DNA of 64,000 nt from Flavobacteriales bacterium. Lineage in GTDB: Bacteria; Bacteroidota; Bacteroidia; Flavobacteriales_D; Parvicellaceae. Numbering within the stretch: position 1 is the stretch's first letter; each line of letters starts with the position of its first letter. The notes beneath the pieces were generated by a model. That model had not been told where the DNA came from and did no database searches. It saw only the letters and a program-made list of their open reading frames with translations. Of this stretch, positions 34,634 through 42,541 are shown piece by piece. Position numbers and translations under genes: made by a program. The stretch lies in the NCBI GenBank assembly GCA_029251405.1, contig JAQXDK010000041.1, positions 25,522 to 89,521 of the forward strand, written 5' to 3'.

Positions 34634-35224
34634 ATGATAAGATTTAAACTTTTAACTATAGTTGCTGTACTAACAACGGCACCAATGATTCATAAAGCAC
34701 AAAGTCAAAGAGAATGCTACAATACTGTTAGTTTCTGTGAGACCAAAAAAAAGATGGGTTTTACAAGAAATATGCAAAGTTTAAGTGGAGCTTTTGAACA
34801 GGGAGATACCTCTGTCGTTCAAATAATTGTCTACAAAAACATGGAGTACAGAATATCAGTTTGTTCTCCTTCTAATCCGGAACTTCTTGGGCAATTTCAA
34901 TTTAAAATTGCTGAAGACGTTACTAAAGGAGTTTGGAAAGAAACAACACAAAAGTTTCTGGATGAAGACGGTGTAGAGCAAACCAAAACGACAAGGAAAA
35001 GAGTTTATGAAAAAAACGAAGTAGTAAGGTATGACAACTCTAAGGATGAAATGAGCCAAGAGTTTGTTTTTCAATCGAACCAAACAAGAAAACTTAAAGT
35101 TAAAGTATATGTTCCTGAATCTGAGGGCGGAGAAATGTCTGCAGGAATGTCTGGAAGTAGCTATGCTTGTGTTGGTTTATTAATTGAACACCAACCTGGA
35201 GTTGTTTCTGGTTTTAACAGATAA
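34634..35224 (+). CDS. Small secreted protein, unknown
   Basis: 196 residues with a signal peptide (MIRFKLLTIVAVLTTAPMIHKAQSQ; cleavage about residue 25). The mature part is predominantly beta with paired cysteines near Y-N-T-V-S-F-C and V-C-S-P, and a charged central strand (V-E-Q-T-K-T-T-R-K-R-V-Y-E-K-N). No known motif. Its position 17 bp behind the lipoprotein gene suggests a shared role. May adopt a jelly-roll or immunoglobulin-like fold, but I cannot decide. Confidence 0.75.
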   Translation: MIRFKLLTIVAVLTTAPMIHKAQSQRECYNTVSFCETKKKMGFTRNMQSLSGAFEQGDTSVVQIIVYKNMEYRISVCSPSNPELLGQFQFKIAEDVTKGVWKETTQKFLDEDGVEQTKTTRKRVYEKNEVVRYDNSKDEMSQEFVFQSNQTRKLKVKVYVPESEGGEMSAGMSGSSYACVGLLIEHQPGVVSGFNR

Positions 35225-35256
35225 ATTTTACTCGTAAATAAATTCTCTGAGGTTTT

Positions 35257-36243
35257 ATGTTAGATTTAATTAAAACCAAAAAATTTGCTCTTATTTTTTC
35301 TCATAAGGGTCCTGATGGTGATTCAGTAGGTTCATCTGTTTCTTTAAGTCTTTATTTATCTAAAATTGGAATCTCCAATAAAATAATTTTCCCAGATCCC
35401 TATCCCCATTTCCTTTCATGGATGACAGGACTAGAAAATTCCTTAGTTGCTTCTGAAAAATTAGAAGAAGTAACTGAATTATTTCAACAATCGGACTTGA
35501 TTTTTTGCTTAGATTTTAATCACAGGTCAAGAGTAGGTCATGATTTGAAAAACCTGATTTCTAATGTTGACGATAAACATGTGGTAGTATTTGATCACCA
35601 TACAAATCCAGAGAATTTTGGTGATGTAGAAATTATAAATCAAAATGCTTGCTCCACAGCTGAAATCGTTTATGATTTCATTAAAAACAATAACCATCTA
35701 AGTTTGATTGATTTGCCTATTTCAGAGGCACTTTATACAGGAATACTTACCGATACAGGTTCTTTTAAATATGCTTCAGTATCTTCAAAAACCCATTTGA
35801 TAGCTGCTTCTCTTAAAGATATAGGTCTAAATCATGTAGCGATTCATACTAGGATTTTTGACCAAAATTCTGTTTCAAAAATTAATTTGTTAGGGTATGC
35901 CTTACAAAATATAAAAATTGAAAAGTCGTTGCAACTTGCATATTTATCTTTGACCGAAGATGAGTTAAGTAAATTTAACTTCAAAAAAGGTGATTCCGAA
36001 GGTTTTGTTAATTATTGTTTATCCATCGAGGGTATTGAAAATGCTTTTTTCTTAAGAGAAGATAAAGATCTTATTAAAATGTCCTTTAGGTCCAAAGGAA
36101 TCTTAAAAGTTAATGAGTTTTCAGCAAATTACTATGGTGGTGGTGGTCATGAAAGAGCAGCTGGAGCTGCTATAGAAAGAAAAAATATGCAAGAAGCAGT
36201 CTCAGAATTAATAGAAAATTTTAAAGTATTTTGTTCAGATTAG
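35257..36243 (+). CDS. nrnA: DHH/DHHA1 phosphoesterase, NrnA-like oligoribonuclease/pAp phosphatase
   Basis: 328 residues. DHH motifs in order: S-H-K-G-P-D-G-D-S-V-G-S, D-F-N-H, V-F-D-H-H-T-N-P, and D-T-G-S-F-K-Y; the DHHA1 domain ends with G-G-G-G-H-E-R-A-A-G-A. This is the NrnA group that degrades nanoRNA and dephosphorylates pAp. The gldI start lies inside its last 13 bp, a neighbourhood shared with gliding bacteria. Confidence 0.94.
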   Translation: MLDLIKTKKFALIFSHKGPDGDSVGSSVSLSLYLSKIGISNKIIFPDPYPHFLSWMTGLENSLVASEKLEEVTELFQQSDLIFCLDFNHRSRVGHDLKNLISNVDDKHVVVFDHHTNPENFGDVEIINQNACSTAEIVYDFIKNNNHLSLIDLPISEALYTGILTDTGSFKYASVSSKTHLIAASLKDIGLNHVAIHTRIFDQNSVSKINLLGYALQNIKIEKSLQLAYLSLTEDELSKFNFKKGDSEGFVNYCLSIEGIENAFFLREDKDLIKMSFRSKGILKVNEFSANYYGGGGHERAAGAAIERKNMQEAVSELIENFKVFCSD

Positions 36244-36770
36244 TTTATCTATTACTCCTTTTTTTATTTTTTTCCTGCGGTAAATCTCAAGAGAGGCAAT
36301 CAAATTTTAATCAATCAAAAATTCAAAAAATAGATAAGTTTAAGTCTATTGAGATGAATAAGCTATGGGTCAAAGATGAAATTTTTAAAATTGATCAATA
36401 TTGTCTAAGACACGGATGGAATATGATTGTTTCTAAATCTGGAATGAGATATCAAATTATTCAATCAGAAAATAGTACTATAAAACCTAATGTTGGAAGC
36501 GAAGTTACCATGTCATACGATGTAAGATTAATGGATTCCAAGCAGACCAAATGTTATCATTCTGATTCTAATGGATTGGCAAAATTTAAAGTTGAGAAAT
36601 CCTTAATTGAATCTGGTATTAATGAAGTAGTCTCAATGTTAAGCAAAGGGGATAGTGCTTTAGTTATCCTACCACATCATATTGCACATGGTTTAACCGG
36701 AGACTCTAAAAAAATACCCCCCCTTTCAACGGTTTTGTACTTTATTAAAATTCTTGACGTTAATGAATAA
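36231..36770 (+). CDS. gldI: FKBP-type peptidyl-prolyl isomerase lipoprotein, GldI-like
   Basis: 179 residues. Lipobox F-F-S-C (Cys16) after a hydrophobic leader, then an FKBP domain from about residue 65: S-G-M-R-Y-Q-I-I, V-T-M-S-Y-D-V-R-L-M, M-L-S-K-G-D-S-A-L-V-I-L-P, and the final I-P-P-L-S-T-V-L-Y-F-I-K-I-L-D-V strand. In Flavobacterium GldI is an FKBP-like lipoprotein needed for gliding. The start is TTG at 36231, overlapping nrnA; no other start gives the signal peptide. It overlaps the next gene by 8 bp. Conserved Tyr and Asp of the FKBP pocket are only partly present, so isomerase activity is not certain. Confidence 0.85.
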   Translation: MFRLVYLLLLFLFFSCGKSQERQSNFNQSKIQKIDKFKSIEMNKLWVKDEIFKIDQYCLRHGWNMIVSKSGMRYQIIQSENSTIKPNVGSEVTMSYDVRLMDSKQTKCYHSDSNGLAKFKVEKSLIESGINEVVSMLSKGDSALVILPHHIAHGLTGDSKKIPPLSTVLYFIKILDVNE

Positions 36771-37638
36771 ATTCTTTTATTTCTTAATTTTTATTGTTGT
36801 TTTACTTTCTTGCAACAACTCTAAAAAGTCTATAATTACTACAAAAAATGGTTTTGAACTTTACTTCCATATTTTGTCTGAAGAAAAAATTATTGATAGA
36901 ACTAGTAAAATTGTAAATCTTAAAATTTTAGCTTTAGATAGTAGTGGTAATTGTGTTTTTTCATCATCAAATAACGATCTTGGTGGTATTTCATCTTTTT
37001 ATTATGATTCTTCAATTTCCCAGTCTCCAATGAACGAAATTTTATTGAATTTGTATGAGGGGGATAGTGTCTCTTTTCAAATGTCTTCTAAAGTTTTTTT
37101 TGAAAGTTTTTTTGGTGTAAACACTAAATTATTTACCCCCCTTTTTTATTCCTCTCTTCAAGTTCATCTCAAATTATTAGTTTATAATAACAGACAAGAA
37201 CAAATTGAATACATAAGAAATCTTCAAAATTTAGCAATTGAAAATGAAATACATCTGCTTAAAAAAGAAAGAGCTTTTTGGGATTCTAATTTTTTAAATA
37301 TCTCTAAAATAAATGATATTTACGCAGTTAAACTAGATTCAGACGATTCTTTTTCCATTATTAACGATTCTTTAGATAGCAGTATTGGATTGTACTATTC
37401 TCTATGTGACATTATGGGAAGAGAGATTTACCAAACCCCAAATTTTGAACCAGAATATTACGAAGCTAATACAGATGGTCAGCTTTTAGATGGGTTTAAA
37501 ATACTAATTAACACCTTTAATAGAGGAGACTCCATTTTTGCGATAATTCCATCAAAATTCATGTTTAAAGAAAGGGGTTCCTATGTTAATAAAATTCCTC
37601 CTTATTGCCCTTTAAAAGTAAATTTAAGAATTCATTGA
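36763..37638 (+). CDS. Lipoprotein with two FKBP-like halves
   Basis: 291 residues from ATG 36763 (the frame is open from TTG 36754). Lipobox L-L-S-C (Cys17). Two regions look FKBP-like: N-terminal half with T-K-N-G-F-E-L-Y-F-H-I, then M-N-E-I-L-L-N-L-Y-E-G-D-S-V-S-F, and C-terminal half with I-G-L-Y-Y-S-L-C-D-I-M-G-R-E-I-Y, D-G-F-K-I-L-I-N-T-F-N-R-G-D-S-I-F-A-I-I-P, and K-I-P-P-Y-C-P-L. Both follow the same order of strands as GldI, so it probably arose by duplication. It overlaps gldI by 8 bp, so a joint periplasmic chaperone role is inferred. Confidence 0.7.
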   Translation: MNKFFYFLIFIVVLLSCNNSKKSIITTKNGFELYFHILSEEKIIDRTSKIVNLKILALDSSGNCVFSSSNNDLGGISSFYYDSSISQSPMNEILLNLYEGDSVSFQMSSKVFFESFFGVNTKLFTPLFYSSLQVHLKLLVYNNRQEQIEYIRNLQNLAIENEIHLLKKERAFWDSNFLNISKINDIYAVKLDSDDSFSIINDSLDSSIGLYYSLCDIMGREIYQTPNFEPEYYEANTDGQLLDGFKILINTFNRGDSIFAIIPSKFMFKERGSYVNKIPPYCPLKVNLRIH

Positions 37639-37641
37639 GTT

Positions 37642-38343
37642 TTAAGAAATAATAAAAATTGTTGGGTGCTTTTTAAGAATAATATTGTCTTTTTTTAGAT
37701 GGAATATTTTTTTGGTGAAAATTTTCTCATTCGACCCTGTGATATCTGTTGCAACACATAATTTTCTACTTTCTGGATATATATTATTTACGATATCTAA
37801 AAATACTTTTTGGTTCCGGTAAGGTGTCTCTATAAATATATGAGAACCAGTATTTTCTTTTAATTTTTTAATAGCCGTAATTCTTTCATTTTTTTCGATT
37901 GGTAAATATCCGTGAAATTGAAATTTTTGACCATTGAGACCACTTGCCATAAGACCTAATAAAATGGATGAAGGACCTATGAGTGGCTTTATTATTATTT
38001 TATTTTCATGACAAATAGCACATAATTTTTGACCAGGATCTGCAATTCCTGGGCATCCAGATTCACTCATGACTCCTACATCATTTCCCTCCAGTATCAA
38101 TTCAAGAATTTTATAATAATCTGCTTCTTTAGATTTTTTATTAATTAATTCAAATTGTGTGTTATCAATATTGTACTCAGGATTTATTTTCCTTAAAAAC
38201 CTTCTGCTAGTTCTAATATTTTCTACTGCAAATACATTTAATTTATTTACTATGTCAACTAAATAGTGGGGGATCAGCCCTGGGCTAAAATCGGCTTCAG
38301 CATGTATAGGTACAGGTATTAAATATAATTTACCTCTTCCCAT
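37642..38343 (-). CDS. RsmI-like SAM-dependent (tetrapyrrole-methylase fold) methyltransferase
   Basis: 233 residues. Contains G-K-L-Y-L-I-P-V-P-I, S-E-S-G-C-P-G-I-A-D-P-G and the L-I-G-P-S-S-I-L-L-G-L-M-A-S-G-L segment typical of the RsmI/tetrapyrrole methylase superfamily, plus F-I-E-T-P-Y-R-N. RsmI methylates 16S rRNA C1402; this shorter form may be a paralogue with another RNA or unknown target. It starts inside the phosphatase gene (14-bp overlap) and its stop faces the FKBP-like lipoprotein. Confidence 0.88.
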   Translation of the reverse strand: MGRGKLYLIPVPIHAEADFSPGLIPHYLVDIVNKLNVFAVENIRTSRRFLRKINPEYNIDNTQFELINKKSKEADYYKILELILEGNDVGVMSESGCPGIADPGQKLCAICHENKIIIKPLIGPSSILLGLMASGLNGQKFQFHGYLPIEKNERITAIKKLKENTGSHIFIETPYRNQKVFLDIVNNIYPESRKLCVATDITGSNEKIFTKKIFHLKKDNIILKKHPTIFIIS

Positions 38344-38800
38344 TTGTAGGAGTTTTTTTAATTATTTCGTCACAAGCAGATTTCAATAGCTTGTATACAT
38401 TTTCAAAGCCATCATTGTCATAGTAAGGGTCTGGTACAGATAATCGTTCTTCTGGGTCAGTAGCTTTTAGAATTAATTCCACTTTTTCGCATTCAATTTT
38501 ATTGGAGCAAAGTCTTATAATATTACTGTAATTCATGGTGTCCATCACATAAATTTTATCAAAATATTTAAAGTCTTTGGTATTAAATTGTCTAGCTTTT
38601 TGAGTGCTTATATCAATATTATGATTTTTAGCTACTTCAATGCTTCTTTGATCTGGTGATGAACCAATGTGCCAGCTTCCAGTACCAGCTGAATCCACTT
38701 TTATTGATAAACCTCTCTTTTTTGCTAAATCCTCTAAAATTCCTTGAGCTAATGGAGATCTGCAAATGTTTCCCAAGCATACCATGAGAACCTTGTACAT
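38330..38800 (-). CDS. Low-molecular-weight protein-tyrosine phosphatase
   Basis: 156 residues. Active-site loop V-C-L-G-N-I-C-R-S-P (CX5R) immediately after the first strand, the catalytic acid Asp in V-P-D-P-Y-Y, and the D-S-A-G-T-G-S-W-H motif. Small cytoplasmic phosphatase; in related organisms may control protein phosphorylation or arginine phosphorylation. Lies 11 bp downstream of dnaA and overlaps the methylase gene, so it may be co-transcribed with them. Confidence 0.95.
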   Translation of the reverse strand: MYKVLMVCLGNICRSPLAQGILEDLAKKRGLSIKVDSAGTGSWHIGSSPDQRSIEVAKNHNIDISTQKARQFNTKDFKYFDKIYVMDTMNYSNIIRLCSNKIECEKVELILKATDPEERLSVPDPYYDNDGFENVYKLLKSACDEIIKKTPTNGKR

Positions 38801-38811
38801 TTATCTATGAT

Positions 38812-40242
38812 TTATTGAACGCTAAGTTTCTTTTCTAGATCAACTAAGTAGGTTCTGAAATGTTTATCAGTTTCAGCTAAATTATTTACCGTTCTGCATG
38901 CGTGTAATACTGTCGCATGATCTTTTCCACCACAATGCATACCAATATTAGCTAATGATGATTTAGTCATTTTTTTAGAGAAATACATGGCGATTTGACG
39001 AGCTTGAACGACTTCTCTTTTCCTAGTTTTAGATTTCATCAACTCTATAGGTAGGTCAAAGTAATCGCAAACTACCTTTTGAATGTATTCAATGGAAACT
39101 TCTCTTGCGGTATTTTTAACAAACTTGTCAATCATTTGTTTGGCAAGATCTAACGTTATAGATTTCTTGTTTAGAGAAGACTGAGCAATTAAAGAAATAA
39201 GAGCGCCTTCTAATTCTCTAATATTGTTGGAAATGCTGTAGGCGAGATATTCAACAACCTCCGATGGTAGTTCTATTCCATCTGCATACATTTTTTTATT
39301 TAAAATAGCAATTCTTGTCTCGAGGTCAGCCATTTGAAGATCTGCTGATAGACCCCATTTAAATCGTGATAACAACCTTTGTTCCATCCCTTGCATTTCA
39401 ACAGGTGCTTTATCGGAAGTTAATACCAATTGTTTTCCAGTTTGGTGAAGATGATTGAAAATATGGAAGAAAACATCTTGAGTTTTTTCTTTTCCAGCAA
39501 AAAACTGAACATCATCAATGATAAGAACATCAATCATTTGATAAAAATGAATGAAATCATTAGTGGAATTATTTTTTACTGAATCTATGAACTGATGCGT
39601 GAACTTTTCTGAAGAAACATAAAGAACAGTTTTGTTTGGGAATTGATCTTTAATTGATATTCCAATGGCATGGCCTAAATGTGTTTTTCCTAAACCAACA
39701 CCACCATAAATTAACAGTGGATTGAAAGCAGTTCCACCTGGTTTCTCGGCTACTGCAAAACCAGCTGATCTTGCAAGTCTGTTGCAGTCTCCTTCAATAA
39801 AATTTTCAAATGAATAATTAGGATTAAGATTAGAGTCAACATTTACTTTTCTAAGTCCAGGAATTACAAATGGGTTTCTGATAGTTTTGTTACCAATATC
39901 TAAAGGCATGCTTACCTGAGGATTTTTTAAAACATTATTGTCAGTAGTTGGTATTTTAATAGTATAAGGATTCTTATTTCCACTATTGTTTTCCATAACA
40001 ATGCTATATTCTAATTTTGCATCGGAGCCTATTTCTTTTCTTATTATTTTTTTAAGTAAATCAACATAATGTTCTTCAAGCCATTCGTAAAAGAATTGTG
40101 AAGGAACTTGAATGGTTAAGACCTTACTCTTTAGTTTAACAGCCTTAATAGGTTCGAACCATGTTTTGTAAGCTTGAATAGATACATTGTCTTTAATTAC
40201 ATCAAGGCAATTTTTCCAAGTTGATTCGAATGTTTTACTCAT
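38812..40242 (-). CDS. dnaA: Chromosomal replication initiator DnaA
   Basis: 476 residues, standard length. Domain I begins W-K-N-C-L-D-V-I; domain III has Walker A L-L-I-Y-G-G-V-G-L-G-K-T-H-L, Walker B V-L-I-I-D-D-V-Q-F-F, and the arginine finger region M-E-Q-R-L-L-S-R-F-K-W-G-L; domain IV has the DNA-binding signature G-G-K-D-H-A-T-V-L-H-A. Starts at ATG 40242 on the minus strand, downstream of a 168-bp leader containing an inverted repeat (40317-40338). No cluster of TTATCCACA-type boxes is seen in the leader, so the origin is probably elsewhere. Confidence 0.98.
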   Translation of the reverse strand: MSKTFESTWKNCLDVIKDNVSIQAYKTWFEPIKAVKLKSKVLTIQVPSQFFYEWLEEHYVDLLKKIIRKEIGSDAKLEYSIVMENNSGNKNPYTIKIPTTDNNVLKNPQVSMPLDIGNKTIRNPFVIPGLRKVNVDSNLNPNYSFENFIEGDCNRLARSAGFAVAEKPGGTAFNPLLIYGGVGLGKTHLGHAIGISIKDQFPNKTVLYVSSEKFTHQFIDSVKNNSTNDFIHFYQMIDVLIIDDVQFFAGKEKTQDVFFHIFNHLHQTGKQLVLTSDKAPVEMQGMEQRLLSRFKWGLSADLQMADLETRIAILNKKMYADGIELPSEVVEYLAYSISNNIRELEGALISLIAQSSLNKKSITLDLAKQMIDKFVKNTAREVSIEYIQKVVCDYFDLPIELMKSKTRKREVVQARQIAMYFSKKMTKSSLANIGMHCGGKDHATVLHACRTVNNLAETDKHFRTYLVDLEKKLSVQ

Positions 40243-40316
40243 TTATTTAAAATTATTATGTTAAAAATTTACGATTTAAAAACAGCCTATTGAGGTAGGT
40301 CGATAATTAAATATGT

Positions 40317-40338
40317 TTTGTTAAAAACACTTAACAAA
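40317..40338. promoter_or_regulatory. Inverted repeat upstream of dnaA
   Basis: TTTGTTAA and TTAACAAA flank 6 bases, a perfect 8-bp inverted repeat about 75 bp upstream of dnaA. It could bind a dimeric regulator. It lacks a U-run on either strand, so it is not a terminator. Confidence 0.4.
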
Positions 40339-40410
40339 TATTTAATAAAAAAGTTAAAAAAAAAACTTATTTGCTATTGTTTTTTAAAAATATTTAATTT
40401 GGTAAAAAAA

Positions 40411-41355
40411 TTAAATTTTGGCATAATTTTTTTTGAAATTCTTATTCATAGATAGCTCATTAACTATTTTATTTTTCTTTGAAAATTCAATATCAATTCT
40501 CCCCAAGGCTAAGGCACCCCAGCCAGCTTGGTTGACAATTACGTTTTTGTTTTCAGAGTTATTAATATTCTGAGCTTTATCTAGGAATGTATGGGTGTGA
40601 CCACCTATAATTACATCTATATTTTTAGAAGCTTTAGCGAGTTTTAAGTCTGAAATTTGATCAGATTCATAATTATATCCAAGATGACTTAGGCAAATAA
40701 CCAAATTACATTGATGTTTAGATTTCAGTTCTTGAGCCCAATAGTTAGCTGTTTTTAAAGGATCTAGGTATTTTGTTTTTTTAAAACTTGAAATAGAAAC
40801 CAACCCATCTAATTTTATACCAATACCAAAAATTCCAATTTTAATATTGTTGATTTCCTTAATTAAAAATTTTTGAGTTTTACCATTTAAAACAGTTTCT
40901 GAAAAATCATAGTTGGAACATAAAAAAGGAAAATTTGCATGATGAATTACGTTTTTAAATCCATCTATCCCATTATCAAAATCGTGATTCCCCATAGTTG
41001 ATGCAGCATAACCCATTTCACTCATGATTTTAAACTCTAAACTGCCCTTATATTTATTAAAATACGGAGTTCCCTGAAAAATATCTCCAGCGTCAAGAAG
41101 AATAACGTTCTTTTGAGAAGATTTAATTTTTTTTACCATGCTAGCGATTCTCCTCAAGCCTCCCAATCCAGAATATCTAGAATGATTTGATGGGAAGGAA
41201 TCAATATGGCTATGTATATCATTCGTATGAAGAATAGTTAATTTTTTATTTCCATTTTTTATAAAGCTAAAACTGTTTAATAGTGGAATACTTAACCCAG
41301 CAAAAATTATCTTTTTTGTGAAATCTCTTCTATTGGTTAATTTGGATTCTTCCAT
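40411..41355 (-). CDS. Metallophosphatase domain of a split UshA-type 5'-nucleotidase
   Basis: 314 residues from ATG 41355 (an ATG at 41367 adds four residues). A Tat signal T-N-R-R-D-F-T-K-K begins near residue 7, so it is exported folded. Metallophosphatase motifs: L-H-T-N-D-I-H-S-H, D-A-G-D-I-F-Q-G-T-P, M-G-N-H-D-F-D, L-S-H-L-G and G-G-H-T-H. The C-terminal nucleotide-binding domain of UshA is missing here and is encoded by the gene immediately upstream. The start overlaps that gene by 26 bp. Confidence 0.88.
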   Translation of the reverse strand: MEESKLTNRRDFTKKIIFAGLSIPLLNSFSFIKNGNKKLTILHTNDIHSHIDSFPSNHSRYSGLGGLRRIASMVKKIKSSQKNVILLDAGDIFQGTPYFNKYKGSLEFKIMSEMGYAASTMGNHDFDNGIDGFKNVIHHANFPFLCSNYDFSETVLNGKTQKFLIKEINNIKIGIFGIGIKLDGLVSISSFKKTKYLDPLKTANYWAQELKSKHQCNLVICLSHLGYNYESDQISDLKLAKASKNIDVIIGGHTHTFLDKAQNINNSENKNVIVNQAGWGALALGRIDIEFSKKNKIVNELSMNKNFKKNYAKI

Positions 41356-42118
41356 CAAGTTGTGCATTTACATTAATATTATCATCACCTATTTCTCTAA
41401 CATAGCTTATAATTATGTCTCTTAGAAGTAATTTTGTATTGAAAAGAATTTGGCAATCTTTTAAAAAGCTCATGCCATCTCCTCCGTTTGCAAGGTAGTT
41501 AGTGGTAAGAATTTTATATTTAGTTTTTGGATTAAATTCTTTGGTGTTTATAAAACATCTATTTATTTTATTTCCGGTTAATTTAATTCTCATTCCACTA
41601 AGAGGAACACCAGATTTTCGTTGGTGACTGGAGAACGATTTTTCTTGAATATAATTTAGAAGCTTAAGCATAATATCGCCTTCAATCTCTAATATTACTA
41701 GATAGTTGTCAAAGGGCATAATCTCGAAAATATCTCTAATTCGTATGGGACCTTTATTTAAAGAATTTCTAAAACCACCATTATTTAAAACACAAAAATC
41801 TGGAGTGTATTTGGTGTTTTTCACCTCTCTTTTCACATACGCTTGAGAAAGATCAGTGATAAAATTCCCTAACAAACCCTCCGGACAACCAACATTCATT
41901 ATAACATCAGAATGGTTAATTATTTCATCCATTTCTTTTGCAATCGAATCTCTGTATGCATCTAAGTTTAATTCATTGAAATTATATTCTTCAATTTTAT
42001 TTTCAGCATTTATATTTAAAGATTTTACGGTAACAATTTTGTAACCTTTACAGGAGAAAAGAAGTATAGCTAATATTATGGAAATACCTAAGTATTTAAT
42101 TCTAGAATTTTTATCCAT
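41330..42118 (-). CDS. 5'-Nucleotidase C-terminal domain lipoprotein (split UshA partner)
   Basis: 262-residue lipoprotein (lipobox L-L-F-S-C, Cys23). The mature part is the UshA C-terminal domain: N-V-G-C-P-E-G-L-L-G-N-F-I-T-D, N-N-G-G-F-R-N-S-L, G-P-I-R-I-R-D-I-F-E-I-M-P-F-D-N, and T-N-Y-L-A-N-G-G-D-G-M. The nucleotide-base stacking aromatic pair is partly visible. It normally moves against the metallophosphatase domain, which here is a separate downstream gene. One is lipid-anchored and the other Tat-exported, so they presumably assemble outside the cytoplasm. Confidence 0.88.
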   Translation of the reverse strand: MDKNSRIKYLGISIILAILLFSCKGYKIVTVKSLNINAENKIEEYNFNELNLDAYRDSIAKEMDEIINHSDVIMNVGCPEGLLGNFITDLSQAYVKREVKNTKYTPDFCVLNNGGFRNSLNKGPIRIRDIFEIMPFDNYLVILEIEGDIMLKLLNYIQEKSFSSHQRKSGVPLSGMRIKLTGNKINRCFINTKEFNPKTKYKILTTNYLANGGDGMSFLKDCQILFNTKLLLRDIIISYVREIGDDNINVNAQLDGRIQINQ

Positions 42119-42136
42119 CTAACAAACTTATTAATA

Positions 42137-42541
42137 ATGTATCAATTTACTGTAAATATAAGAGTTAGATATGCTGAAACAGATCAAATGGGTTATTGTT
42201 ATTATGGTAATTATGCTCAATATTTTGAAGTAGCTAGAGTAGAAACCTTAAGGTCTTTGGGAGTAAGCTATAAAGATTTAGAAAATAGTGGAATATTATT
42301 ACCAGTTTCTGAATATAATATTAAATACATATTACCAGCTTTGTACGATGAACAATTATCAATTAATTGCGCAATAAAAGAAATTACAGAATTTAAGATC
42401 AAATTTGATTATAAAACCCATAACGAAGAAGATAAATTACTTAATTTTGGAAGTACTACTTTAGTATTTGTAGACAAACAAACTAAAAAACCTGTAAATT
42501 GTCCTTCAGCCTTAAAAAGTAAATTAAAAAACCAATCATGA
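42137..42541 (+). CDS. Acyl-CoA thioesterase, YbgC/4-hydroxybenzoyl-CoA type hotdog fold
   Basis: 134 residues. R-V-R-Y-A-E-T-D-Q-M-G-Y-C-Y-Y-G-N-Y is the typical active-site start with the catalytic Asp, followed by F-E-V-A-R-V-E and L-P-V-S-E-Y-N-I-K-Y. Stand-alone hotdog thioesterases of this group hydrolyse short to medium acyl-CoA and often associate with envelope assembly genes. Its stop overlaps the OmpA-family gene by 4 bp (ATGA). Confidence 0.93.
   Translation: MYQFTVNIRVRYAETDQMGYCYYGNYAQYFEVARVETLRSLGVSYKDLENSGILLPVSEYNIKYILPALYDEQLSINCAIKEITEFKIKFDYKTHNEEDKLLNFGSTTLVFVDKQTKKPVNCPSALKSKLKNQS

Noticed and set aside
40243..40410. Origin of replication next to dnaA
   Set aside because: No cluster of TTATCCACA-like boxes is visible; only AT-rich sequence and one inverted repeat.
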